A stretch of DNA of 64,000 nucleotides from Tremella fuciformis. Taxonomy: Eukaryota; Basidiomycota; Tremellomycetes; Tremellales; Tremellaceae. Positions 27,868 through 38,806 of the stretch are shown one piece after another. Every line of letters starts with the position of its first letter. The first letter of the stretch is position 1. The stretch lies in assembly GCA_032768795.1 (NCBI GenBank), contig CP136494.1, positions 124,001-188,000 of the forward strand. Reading direction: 5' to 3'. A program made the position numbers and the translations under genes. The notes under the pieces were generated by a model. It was not told the origin of the DNA, searched no databases, and worked only from the letters and a program-made list of their open reading frames with translations.

Positions 27868-28919
27868 GGTTATGAGCCTGAATCGCATCCGATTCGCCTG
27901 CCGACAAGTGACCCAATAGAGCTCGACGCGCTCTTTCACGAGGTACCCTCGGATTTTCGGTAGCTTCAGCGGTTCACCCGCAATCGCCTTTGCCAAATAC
28001 TCGGTTTCCGGCTACCCTCCTCCCTACCTACCATCTCTGTCGCTTCACCTACAAGCGCCAGAAGAACACAGCACTTTCTCTACAGTGCGAACACACGTCT
28101 TACGGCCCCTGAAGAGTCCAGCACTCACAGAAGGCCGGGATAACGGACGTTCACAACTTCAACAATTTCTCGCGATCTAGCCACCCGATCGATCTCTCCG
28201 TTTTACACAGCACCGTCTGTTGTTGGATCCATCGTCACGGTAAAGCACAGCCCGGCAGCTAGTACCGTTCCCGAGATATCGATTTATCAATTTCGGCAAA
28301 CTGCAAATTTGGAGTTGAGTCTTCCAACACCAGGAAATCGATTTCTCGCCCATTACTCCACCGATCCGCCTGCCGTTCCCACACAACATAGGGGCCACTA
28401 CAGGCTATATTTCAGCACCGGCAGAGCACAATCGGCCGACTTGTTCTCGAGTAATTCCATCATTCCTGAAATCGGATTTCCGATTTCTCAACATCATTGC
28501 TTCTGCCCTATCGCTGGGCGAAATCGCGGCCTGCTGGGCTTGGCAGGTGAAGGCAAACGTCCTGGCCGGTCTAGGTTACACCGAGGGAGTTCAAGCAAAT
28601 CCGGACCTGGCTCTGCAGAAATCAAACCTTGGGCCGATTCCCAGGCTTGGTGGAGCACCCAGGAGGTCGTACACCGTTCCGGTGGCCGCAGAATCCAGTG
28701 AAACCTGGTGGGCAGCCTCTGAGCCTTCTGGCAATTCAAGCTGCTCTCGCTTTCAGCTGAGTCTCTCTGAGAGTCTCATTCAAACTTTTGCGATTGCAGC
28801 TGACACCCGCATATTTAAAATCTCTCCTTTGCACACAATATACTTCGCAACGGCCTCTATCATCCCTATCAACAAAACCGAATTTGATCGAGCCGTTCTT
28901 GAGAAATAATTTTTTGGAA
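27868..28919 (+). other. E6 leader with primer site
   Basis: 1052 nt starting GGTTATGAGCCTG. Homologous to the other Copia-B leaders. An open frame runs in from 28788 to the gag ATG but is not kept in E3 or E1, so translation is taken to start at 28920. Confidence 0.8.
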
Positions 28920-31900
28920 ATGGAGGAGAGCGAAATCAAAATCAAAGTTGTTACTTTGAAAGGCAGCGATAATTATCCTCAATGGGAATCGCATATCGCC
29001 ACCACCCTCATGGGCAAGGGACTGCTTGCCTGCATCAGAACCGAACCGATTTCGCCAATTTCAGCTGCAGAACAGCTCAAATTCGATAAGGCCTTTTCCA
29101 TCATCTTTCAGTCGCTCTCTGAGACCGTCCAAGCCGCCCTGCCAGCCTCAGTCAAAGACTGGACATCGCCCTCACCCAAGGCTCTTTGGGACGAAATTAA
29201 GCGGCAGCATTCAGCCTCAACCGGTGCCAGGCAGGCCGCTTTATTCCAATCGCTTGCCAGAGCTTCAATTATCGATGGAGAAGATCCAATGCCGGTCCTA
29301 GCAGCCCAACAGAGCGCCCACACCCAGCTGAACAGCTCAGGCGAAATTATATCCGATAAAATCCTTGCATTCTGCATGACTCTTGCTCTCCCTGAGTCAT
29401 ATGCAACTACAAAGCAGAATCTCTGGATGCGACAGCCTCTCAGCTCTTCAGAGGTCAAATCGGCAGTCCAGGCTGAATATGAGAGGCGGAAAAATTCCGA
29501 TTCAGCATCAGCTCTTGCTGCAGCAAGGAGACCGGTTCCATTCAAGCCAAATCGCCCCAGAGATATGTCAAAATACTGCGATCATCACCGGATTCATGGC
29601 CACAGCAATGCAGAATGTCATAATCAACAAAATCGGATCCAGCAGACACAAAGAATTCCACCCAAGGCCGAAATTGCCTCTGTCAGCCCTGAGACCGATA
29701 CCGACATTGGGCCAGCATCTGCTTTCAATGCAGTAGCGACCGCATCCGCCTATCATGCAAAATGCGACCGCTATGAATTTATTATCGATTCTGGAGCAAC
29801 ACATCACATGTGTAATGATGCTCAAATGCTATCGGATCTGAAACCGGCTCAGAAAATGCAAGTCCGGTTTGGCAATTCAGCCCATTTGCCTTGCAACATG
29901 ACCGGTACCCTCTACATTGCCGGAATCGCTTTTCCAGGCTGTCTATATATTCCTGGGCTTGATCGGAACCTCATTTCGGTCTCTGCAACTCCACAAGGCC
30001 TGGGATGGAAATTTGCGGCCGGAAATGCCCAACTCTGCAGAATGGACACCGGAAATCATCTCCTCACAGCCCCAAAGCGATCCGGGTTGTATGTATATCA
30101 GGAGGCAAGCGCATCAGCCAATATCGCTTCTACAGCTGATATCCAAGACATCCATGAGCGACTTGGCCATCTGAACATATCTGCAATCATGAGAGTCATC
30201 AGGAGTGGAAGAATGGGCAATATCGAAATTTCAGCTTCAGATGCAAAGTCATTCCAGTGCCAGAGCTGCATTTTAGGCAAAACCGGCCGACTTCCATCAT
30301 TACCAAGCGATGTCAGAGCATCTACACCGCTTGAGATTGTCCACATTGATTTATGGGGCCCTGCCAGAGTACCATCAATTAATGGAGCTCGATATTTCCT
30401 CACTTGTTATGATGATTTCACAAGGAAATCGCATTTATATTTCCTCAAACAGAAATCAGGAGCATTTGAGGCGATTCAGCAATATATCGCTTTAGTTGAA
30501 AGGCAATTGTCTACAAAGGTCAAAACAATCAGATCCGACAATGGTGGTGAATTCTCCTCAAATGAGTGGAAACAATTCATGAGGAATCACGGAATTCAGC
30601 ATATTCAGGTCCCACCAGATGCGCACACTCAAAATGGGCGAGTTGAAAGATTGCACCTCACAATCCTCAATGGAGTGAGAACAGTCCTTGTTCATTCCGG
30701 ATTGCCTCAGAATCTATGGGCTGAAGCGGCAAATTATATAGCCTACACTCGAAATCGCACACCCTGTGGGCCAAAGCAGGAAATACCCGAAGACAAGTGG
30801 CAAAATCGAAATTGCCAAATTACACACCTTCAACCATTTGGCTGCAAAGCATTTTTCCGAAATCATACAGAGAAAAACAAGCTGGCACCAAGATATCAAG
30901 AGGGCATCCTTGTGGGGTATCAGGAGGCCACCAACAATTACCGGATATATTCAAAACAGTCCGGCAGCATCACCATCAGCCGGGATGTTATCTTTGCAAA
31001 CACAGAATTCAATTCTGAGCAAATTGAAATTCCGGAATTGGAACCTAAAGGGTCACGGCCTCAAATCGAGCCCGACAAATCTGTTCTTTTGCAGAATGAT
31101 GCTTCATACATGCCCCTATCACCTGTAAAAACCGGAATGCCCCAGATTGAACGGTTCTTTCGGAATTTGGCAAATGAGCAAAAAGTCGTCAATCAAAATT
31201 TACAAATTCCAAATATCATTGAAAGAGATCATCATCGCCAAATTGCTGCAGAACGCCGCGCTTCTGCTGCACCACCGATACCGCAGCAAGGGGGGCATAA
31301 TGGCGATAATTCAAGCGACTCAGACTCATCAGATGAGCTGAATTTGCGAGATGATGAGGAATTTGAGAACGAGATTCAAGATGCAAATGTTGCCTGTGCT
31401 ATGCTCGCAACAAATATACCTCAAACATATTTGCAAGCGCGCAATTCTGGCGAGTGGGAGCACTGGAAATCCAGCATGGATTCTGAGCTTGCCAAAATGG
31501 ACAAATATCGAGTTTGGGCGGTTGTGGATCGCTCAAATCAAAGAGTCCTCAAAGGAAAATGGGTCTACACCAGAAAGATCGATGGTGAAACCGGTAAACC
31601 TTCAACCTACAAGGCCAGATTTGTTGCCAAGGGCTATTCACAAATTGAAGGACTCGATTTCAACGAGTTATTTGCCTCTGTTGCGCACAAGGACACCATC
31701 AGAGTCTTCCTGGCCTTGGTCAATCACTTCAACATGGAGTGTGACCAAGTAGACATCATTGCAGCCTTCCTCAATGGCGATTTGGAAGAGGAAATATATA
31801 TGGAACCACCAGAAGGCTCCAACATTCCTGCGGGCAAAGTTTTGCGACTCAGAAAATCGCTTTATGGTCTCAAGCAGTCTCCTAGATGCTTCAACAAAGC

Positions 31901-32969
31901 TCTGGACAATTGGCTTCGGTCTCAAGGCCTCAAACCAACCTCTGCAGACCCCTGCCTTTACTACAAATTCGAAAATGGCAATTTCCTCATGCTCTCAGTT
32001 CATGTGGATGATCAGTTGATTGCTTGCAACAACAGAAAGTATTTGGACGCTTTCAAAATCGCTCTCAACTCAGAATTTGAGTGCAAGGACTCAGGGCCGG
32101 TTTCCTATTTCCTAGGCTTCAATATTCATCGAGATCGGACACAGAACAAGCTGTTTATGAGTCAAGAACATTATTTGGAGTCAATTTTGGACCGGTTTGG
32201 TATGAGTGACTGCAACCCAGCCAGAACTCCTCTGCCTGCCAGTTTTCGCCCTGTTCCAGCCACAGATACCGAGTTTGAAGAGGCAAAGCATTACCCATAT
32301 GCCCAAGCAGTGGGAGCCATTCTTTATGCCTCAACAATTACAAGACCGGATCTCGCTTTTCCAGCTTCTCTGCTATCAAGATACATATCCAAATACAACA
32401 CAGAGCACTGGAAAGCGGCCAAACATCTACTTCGGTACATCAGAGGCACCACAGACCTTTGTTTGACCTTCAACAAAGAGAATTCAACCAGAATTGCCCT
32501 AGGCTATGCAGATGCAGACTGGGGAGGCGATCTAGACACAAGAAGATCGACTACAGGCTATATCTTCAAGGTCTATGGTGGAATTGTGGCCTGGAAAAGT
32601 CGACGGCAAAATACAGTGGCGCTTTCTACCACAGAAGCAGAGCTCATGGCCTCTTCTGAAGCGACCAGGCAAGCCATTTGGCTCAGGCAACTTCTCAGTG
32701 ATCTTCAGCTTGGTCTGGAGGAGCCCCTGCCAATTCTAAACGACAACAATGGAGCAATTGCCTTGTCAAAGAACCCAGTCAACCATGACAAGTCCAAGCA
32801 CATTGACATGAGACACAAGTTTGTCAGGGAGAAGGTGGAGGACAACACAGTGACTCTGTCACATGTCCCATCAGCTGAGAACATGGCGGATCTCCTCACC
32901 AAGGCGCTCCCAGCAGAGGTATTCAACAGGTTGAGGGATCTACTTGGAGTTCAGCAAAGATCAGATTGA
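28920..32969 (+). CDS. Copia-B gag-pol polyprotein (E6)
   Basis: 1349 residues from MEESEIKIKVV to LLGVQQRSD. Domains are as in E3: His-substituted zinc knuckle, protease DSGATHH, GAG-pre-integrase HERLGH and CQSC, integrase D,D,E, RT with HVDD, and RNase H. It differs from E3 mainly in the linker between integrase and RT (SYMPLSPVKTGMPQIERFF, and NEIQDANVACAMLATN), the fastest-changing segment among copies. No stop or frameshift; likely functional protein. Confidence 0.95.
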   Translation: MEESEIKIKVVTLKGSDNYPQWESHIATTLMGKGLLACIRTEPISPISAAEQLKFDKAFSIIFQSLSETVQAALPASVKDWTSPSPKALWDEIKRQHSASTGARQAALFQSLARASIIDGEDPMPVLAAQQSAHTQLNSSGEIISDKILAFCMTLALPESYATTKQNLWMRQPLSSSEVKSAVQAEYERRKNSDSASALAAARRPVPFKPNRPRDMSKYCDHHRIHGHSNAECHNQQNRIQQTQRIPPKAEIASVSPETDTDIGPASAFNAVATASAYHAKCDRYEFIIDSGATHHMCNDAQMLSDLKPAQKMQVRFGNSAHLPCNMTGTLYIAGIAFPGCLYIPGLDRNLISVSATPQGLGWKFAAGNAQLCRMDTGNHLLTAPKRSGLYVYQEASASANIASTADIQDIHERLGHLNISAIMRVIRSGRMGNIEISASDAKSFQCQSCILGKTGRLPSLPSDVRASTPLEIVHIDLWGPARVPSINGARYFLTCYDDFTRKSHLYFLKQKSGAFEAIQQYIALVERQLSTKVKTIRSDNGGEFSSNEWKQFMRNHGIQHIQVPPDAHTQNGRVERLHLTILNGVRTVLVHSGLPQNLWAEAANYIAYTRNRTPCGPKQEIPEDKWQNRNCQITHLQPFGCKAFFRNHTEKNKLAPRYQEGILVGYQEATNNYRIYSKQSGSITISRDVIFANTEFNSEQIEIPELEPKGSRPQIEPDKSVLLQNDASYMPLSPVKTGMPQIERFFRNLANEQKVVNQNLQIPNIIERDHHRQIAAERRASAAPPIPQQGGHNGDNSSDSDSSDELNLRDDEEFENEIQDANVACAMLATNIPQTYLQARNSGEWEHWKSSMDSELAKMDKYRVWAVVDRSNQRVLKGKWVYTRKIDGETGKPSTYKARFVAKGYSQIEGLDFNELFASVAHKDTIRVFLALVNHFNMECDQVDIIAAFLNGDLEEEIYMEPPEGSNIPAGKVLRLRKSLYGLKQSPRCFNKALDNWLRSQGLKPTSADPCLYYKFENGNFLMLSVHVDDQLIACNNRKYLDAFKIALNSEFECKDSGPVSYFLGFNIHRDRTQNKLFMSQEHYLESILDRFGMSDCNPARTPLPASFRPVPATDTEFEEAKHYPYAQAVGAILYASTITRPDLAFPASLLSRYISKYNTEHWKAAKHLLRYIRGTTDLCLTFNKENSTRIALGYADADWGGDLDTRRSTTGYIFKVYGGIVAWKSRRQNTVALSTTEAELMASSEATRQAIWLRQLLSDLQLGLEEPLPILNDNNGAIALSKNPVNHDKSKHIDMRHKFVREKVEDNTVTLSHVPSAENMADLLTKALPAEVFNRLRDLLGVQQRSD

Positions 32970-32976
32970 GTGGGAG

Positions 32977-33128
32977 TGTCGGAATTGTGAGCAATCCTGA
33001 TCTGTGCCACACTGCCACACTGCAACATCGCTTCTAGCCCTTTCCTATTACATAAGGAAACTCTATAGCGTCGCTTTTCCTGCTCTCTGAGCAGGGAACA
33101 TGTCTTATGCACTTCATATCATCCGACA
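32977..33128 (+). repeat. E6 3' LTR
   Basis: Identical to 27716-27867. Confidence 0.93.
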
Positions 33129-33133
33129 GCTCA

Positions 33134-34368
33134 TGGATGTCTTGTAAATCAGCTGCAGAAGCGATATTTGCTGATGCGCTTGCCTCCTGATATACATACA
33201 ACCCGGATCGCTTTGGAGCTGTGAGGAGATGATTTCCGGTGTCCATTCTGCAGAGTTGGGCATTTCCGGCTGCAAATTTCCATCCCAGGCCTTGTGGAGT
33301 TGCAGAGACCGAGATGAGGTTCCGATCCAGCCCAGGAATATATAGACACCCTGGAAAAGCGATTCCGGCAAGATAGAGAGTGCCAGTCATGTTGCAAGGC
33401 AAATGTGATGAATTGCCAAACCGGACTTGCATTTTCTGAGCCGGTTTGAGATCCGAGAGCATCTGAGCATCATTACACATGTGATGTGTAGCCCCAGAGT
33501 CGATAATAAATTCATACCGGTCGCATTTCGCATGATAGGCGGATGCCGTCGCTACAGCATTGAAAGCGGATGCTGGCCCAATGTCGATATCAATAGGAAC
33601 ATTGACCGATGCGATTTCGGCCTTGGGCAGAATTCTTTGTGCTGATATATTCCGATTTTGCTGATTTCTGCATTCTGCATTGTTGTGAGAGTGCGATTTG
33701 TGATAATCGCAATATTTGCCGGTCTCCCTTGATCGATTTGGCTTGAATGGAGCCGGTCTCCTTGTTGCAGCTAGAGCTGAGGCTGAATCCGAATTTTTCC
33801 GCCTCTCAAATTCTGCCTGCACTGCCGATTTGACCTCTGAGGAGCTGAGAGGCTGTCGCATCCATAGATTCTGCTTGGTGGTCGCATAAGACTCAGGGAG
33901 AGCAAGAGTCATGCAGAATGCAAGGATTTTATCGGAAATAATCTCGCCAGAGCTGTTCAGCTGGGTGTGGGCGCTCTGCTGGGCAGCCAAAGTCGGCATT
34001 GGGTCCTCCCCATCGATAATTGAGGCCCTAGCAAGCGATTGGAACAAAGCGGCTTGCCTGGCACCTGTAGAAGCAGAATGCTGCCGCTTGATTTCGTCCC
34101 AAAGCGTCTTGGGTGAGGGCGATGTCCAGTCTTTGACAGAGGCTGGCAGGGCGGCTTGGACGGTTTCAGAGAGGCTCTGGAATATAATCGAAAACGCTTT
34201 ATCGAATCTGAGCTGTTCTGCAGCTGAAATTGGCGAAATCGCTTCGATTCTGATACAGGTAAGTAGGCCCTTGCCCATGAGGGTGGTGGCAATATGTGAT
34301 TCCCATTGAGGATAATTATCGCTGCCTTTCAAAGTAACAACTTTGATTTTGATTTCGCTCTCCTCCAT
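33134..34368 (-). pseudogene. E2 gag-pol, first part (gag and protease)
   Basis: Starts MEESEIKIKVV. Includes the zinc knuckle KYCDYHKSHSHNNAEC and protease IIDSGATHH, and runs to LQDIHE, where E6 interrupts at gctca. Joins 26531-27715 in frame. Confidence 0.92.
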
Positions 34369-35417
34369 TCTGCCGATAATTATATCTCAAGAACGGCCTG
34401 GCCGATTGGGTTGCCGTTGAGAGGAGTAATGTGGGCCGGTAGGAGGTATATCCTGTGCGAAGGAGAAATTTTAAATATGCGAGTGTCAGCTGCAATCGCA
34501 AAAGTTTGAATGAGACTCTCAGAGAGACTCAGCTGAAAGCGAGAGCAGCTTGAAATGCCAGAAGGCTCAGAGGCTGCCCACCAGATTTCACTGGATTCTG
34601 CGGCCACCGGAACGGTGTACGACCTCCTGGTTGCTGAAATAAGCAGGGGATCGGCCCAAAATCCTATTTCCTGCAGAGCCAAGTCCGGATTTGCTTGAAC
34701 TCCCTCGGTGTAACCTAGACCGGCCAGGACGTTTGCCTTCACCTGCCAAGCCCAGCAGGCCGCGATTTCGCCCAGCGATAGGGCAGAAGCAATGATGTTG
34801 AGAAATCGGAATCCGATTTCAGGAATGATGGAATTACTCGAGAACGAGTCGGCCGATTGTGCTCTGCCGGTGCTGAAATATAGCCTGTAGTGGCCCCTAT
34901 GTTGTGTAGGAACGGCAGGCAGATCGGTGCAGCGATAGGCGAGAAATCAAATTTTTTGTATGAGAAGACTCAACTCCAAATTTGCAGTTTGCCGGAATTG
35001 AGAAATCGATTTCTCAAGAACGGTGGATGCTGCTGTGGTGTGCTTCGCCGAGGTGATGGATGCAACGATAGACACCGCTGTGTCAAACGGAGTGCTTGAT
35101 CGGATCGGTGGAACACGAGAAATCGGCAAAGTCGTGAACGTCCGTTATCTCGGCCTTCTGTGAGTGCTGGACTCTTCAGGGGCCGTAAGACGTGTGCTTG
35201 CACTGTAGAGAAAGTGCAGTATCGTTCTGGCGCTTGTAGGTGAAGCGGCAGAGATGGTAGGTAGAGAGGTGTGCCGGAAAGCGTGCACTTTGATGGTGCA
35301 ATTGCGGGCGAACCGTTGAAGCTACCGGAAGATCGAGAACACCCCGTGAAAGAGCACGTCGAGCTCTATATGGTCACTTATCCGCAGGCGAATCGGGCGC
35401 GATTCAGGCTCATAACC
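34369..35417 (-). other. E2 leader with primer site
   Basis: 1049 nt, minus strand, ending at the primer site 35405-35417 next to the 5' LTR. Homologous to the other leaders. Confidence 0.8.
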
Positions 35418-35579
35418 TGTCGGATGAATAAGAAGTGCATAGAGACATCTGTACTGCTCAGAGAGCAAGGAAAGCGACGCTACAGAGTTTCCTTATGTAA
35501 TAGGAAAGAGCTGGAAGCGATGTGGCAGTGTGGCAGTGTGGCAGTGTGGCACAGATCAGTATTGCTCACAATTCCGACA
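35418..35579 (-). repeat. E2 5' LTR
   Basis: Identical to 13563-13724, including the extra GTGGCAGT repeat. Confidence 0.92.
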
Positions 35580-35584
35580 AATAT

Positions 35585-38405
35585 CGCTTCCACTGCTGAT
35601 TTACAAGACATCCATGAGCGACTTGGTCATTTAAATATATCCGGTGTGCTCGGGGTGGTCAGAAGTGGAAGAATGGGCGATATCGAAATTTCAGCTTCTG
35701 ATGCAAAGTCATTCCAGTGCCAGAGCTGCATTTTAGGCAAAACCGGCCGACTTCCATCATTGCCAAGCGATATCAGAGCGTCCACTCCACTTGAGATTGT
35801 CCACATTGACTTATGGGGTCCAGCCAGAGTGGCCTCTATCAATGGAGCGCGATATTTCCTCACCTGTTATGACGATTTCACTAGAAAAGCCCATCTCTAT
35901 TTTCTGAAGCAAAAGTCTGGTGCCTTTGAAGCAATTCAGCAGTATATCGCTCTGGTTGAACGCCAGCTATCTACAAAAGTCAAAACAATCAGATCTGACA
36001 ATGGTGGGGAATTCTCCTCAAATGAGTGGAAAGGATTCATGAGGAATCACGGAATTCAGCATATTCAAGTCCCACCAGATGCGCACACTCAGAATGGGCG
36101 AGTTGAGCGATTACACCTTACTATTCTCAATGGTGTCAGAACAGTCCTTGTTCATTCCGGATTACCTCAGAATCTTTGGGCTGAAGCGGCAAATTATATA
36201 GCCTACACTCGAAATCGCACACCCTGTGGTCCAAAGCAGGAAATACCTGAAGACAAATGGCAGAATCGAAATTCTCAGCTTGATCATCTTCAACCATTTG
36301 GCTGCAAAGCATTTTTCCGAAATCATACAGAGAAAAATAAGCTTGCACCAAGGTATCAAGAGGGGATCCTTGTGGGGTATCAAGAGGCCACAAACAATTA
36401 CCGGATATATTCAAAACAGACCGGCAGCATCACCATCAGCAGGGATGTTGTATTTGCCAACACAGAATTCAATTCAGAGCAAATTGAAATTCCGGAATTA
36501 GAACTTAAAGGTTCACCACCTCAGACCGAGTCCGATAATTCTGTTCTTCTGCAGGATGACAGTCTGCATGTGCCTCTACCATCACCAAAACAGGGAATGC
36601 GGGATGTTGAGCGGTTCTTCCAAAATCTGGCAAATGAGCAGCAAAACAAACAAGCTCCAAAAGTGATTGAAAGAGATCATCATCGCCAACTTGCTGCAGA
36701 ACGCCGCGCCTCTGCTGCTCCACCAACACTGCAGCAAGGGGGGCATAATGGCGATAATTCAAGCGACTCAGATTCATCAGATGAGCTGAATTTGCGAGAT
36801 GATGAGGAATTTGAAGGTGCAAATGTTGCCTATGCCTTACTTGCAACCAATATACCTCAAACATACTTGCAAGCGCGAAATTCTGGCGAGTGGGAGCACT
36901 GGAAATCCAGCATGGACTCAGAGCTTGCAAAAATGGACAAATATCGAGTTTGGGAGGTTGTGGAGCGCTCAAATCAAAGAGTCCTCAAAGGCAAATGGGT
37001 CTACACCAGAAAGATTGATGGTGAAACCGGCCAACCCTCAACCTACAAAGCCAGATTTGTTGCCAAGGGCTATTCTCAAGTTGAGGGACTCGATTTCAAC
37101 GAGTTATTTGCCTCTGTTGCACACAAGGACACCATCAGAGTCTTCCTGGCATTGGTCAATCACTTCAACATGGAGTGTGACCAAGTAGACATCATTGCAG
37201 CCTTCCTCAATGGCGATTTAGAGGAGGAAATATATATGGAACCACCAGAGGGCTCCAATATTCCTGGAGGCAAGATTTTGCGACTTAGAAAATCGCTTTA
37301 TGGCCTCAAGCAGTCTCCTAGATGCTTCAACAAAGCTCTAGATAATTGGCTTCAGTCTCAAGGCCTCAGACCGACCTCTGCAGACCCCTGCCTTTACTAC
37401 AAATTCGAAAATGGCAATTTCCTCATGCTCTCAGTTCATGTGGATGATCAATTGATTGCCTGCAACAACAGACAATACTTGGACGCTTTCAAAGTTGCTC
37501 TGAATGCGGAATTTGAGTGCAAGGACTCAGGTCCAGTCTCCTACTTCTTGGGATTCAATATACATCGAGATCGGACTCAAAACAAGCTGTTCATGAGTCA
37601 AGAACATTATTTGGAGTCAATTTTGGACCGGTTTGGTATGAGTGACTGCAACCCAGCCAGAACTCCCCTGCCTGCCAATTTTCGCCCTATTCCAGCCACA
37701 GATACCGAGTATGAGGAGGCAAAGCATTACCCATATGCCCAAGCAGTGGGAGCCATTCTTTATGCCTCAACAATCACAAGACCAGACCTCGCTTTCCCAG
37801 CATCTCTGCTATCCAGATATATATCCAAATACAGCACAGAGCACTGGAAAGCGGCCAAACATTTACTTCGGTATATCAGAGGTACCACAGACCTTTGTTT
37901 GACATTCAACAAAGAGAATTCAAACAGAATTGCTCTGGGATATGCAGATGCAGACTGGGGAGGCGATCTAGACACAAGGAGATCAACCACAGGCTACATC
38001 TTCAAGGTCTATGGGGGTGTGGTTGCCTGGAAAAGTCGGCGACAAAATACAGTGGCGCTTTCTACCACAGAAGCAGAGCTTATGGCCTCTTCTGAAGCGA
38101 CCAGGCAGGCCATTTGGCTCAGGCAACTTCTCAGTGATCTTCAGCTTGGACTGGAGCAGCCCCTGCCAATTCTAAACGACAATAATGGAGCAATTGCCTT
38201 GTCAAAGAACCCAGTCAACCATGACAAGTCAAAGCACATTGACATGAGACACAAGTTTGTCAGAGAGAAGGTGGAAGACAACACAGTGACCCTGTCACAT
38301 GTCCCATCAGCTGAGAACATGGCGGATCTCCTCACCAAGGCGCTCCCAGCAGAGGTATTCAACAGGCTGAGGGATCTACTTGGAGTTCAGCAAAGATCAG
38401 ATTGA
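35585..38405 (+). pseudogene. E1 gag-pol, second part
   Basis: Continues E1 from the end of gag: HERLGHLN, CQSC, integrase D,D,E, the linker, RT with HVDD, RNase H, and the terminal LLGVQQRSD with stop. No internal stop. The upstream open frame from 35271 merely reads through E2 sequence and is not part of the gene. Confidence 0.92.
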
Positions 38406-38412
38406 GTGGGAG

Positions 38413-38563
38413 TGTCAGAATTGTGAGCAATACTGATCTGTGCCACACTGCCACACTGCCACATCGATTTACTCCTTTCCTATTACATAAGGAAACTCTG
38501 TAGCATCGCTTTTCCTGCTCTGTGAGCAGGGAACTCTCTCTATGCATTTCATATCATCCGACA
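38413..38563 (+). repeat. E1 3' LTR
   Basis: Identical to 5487-5637 and followed by ccggt, the E1 target duplication. Confidence 0.92.
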
Positions 38564-38568
38564 CCGGT

Positions 38569-38806
38569 GGCCGCAGAATCCAGTGAAACCTGGTGGGCAG
38601 CCTCTGAGCATTCTGGCAATTCTAGCTGCTCTCGCTTTCAGCTGAGTCTCTTTGAGAGGCTCATTCAAACTTTTCTGATTGCAGCTGACACTCGCATATT
38701 TAAAGCTCCTCCTTCGCACACGGTATACCTCATATCGGCCTCTATTACCTTCTATCAACAACACCGAATTTGATCGAGCCGTTCTTGTGATATAATTATC
38801 GGCAGA
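38569..38806 (+). other. E0 leader, resumed after E1
   Basis: Begins GGCCGCAGAATCCAGTGAAA, exactly the leader sequence that should follow the break at 5486. Confidence 0.85.

Larger units (their letters stand above)
27716..33128 (+). mobile_element. Copia-B element E6, complete
   Basis: 5413 bp, with identical 152-bp LTRs (27716-27867 and 32977-33128) and the target duplication gctca (27711-27715 and 33129-33133). Leader, primer site, gag-pol and polypurine tract GAGTGGGAG are all present and nothing is nested in it. This is the best reference copy of Copia-B in the window. Confidence 0.95.
13563..35579 (-). mobile_element. Copia-B element E2, expanded by nested insertions
   Basis: Minus-strand element with identical 162-bp LTRs (13563-13724 and 35418-35579) and the target duplication aatat (13558-13562 and 35580-35584), inside E1 gag. 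Its own coding parts are 33134-34368, 26531-27715, 20372-20982 and 13732-14738, read in that order. They total 4038 nt, exactly 1346 codons, so E2 was an intact element before E3, E5 and E6 entered. Confidence 0.9.
5487..38563 (+). mobile_element. Copia-B element E1, expanded by nested insertions
   Basis: Bounded by identical 151-bp LTRs (5487-5637 and 38413-38563) and the target duplication ccggt (5482-5486 and 38564-38568), inside the E0 leader. Its own parts are the 5' LTR, leader 5638-6004 plus 11687-12369, gag-pol 12370-13562 plus 35585-38405, and the 3' LTR. Copia-A1 sits in the leader and E2 in gag. Without insertions the element is about 5.4 kb and its coding parts join in frame (1193 + 2821 = 4014 nt, 1338 codons). 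Confidence 0.9.

Noticed and set aside
35271..35584. Upstream extension of the E1 second gag-pol part
   Set aside because: The extra codons come from E2 leader and LTR sequence read through by chance. The true E1 frame joins 13562 to 35585.
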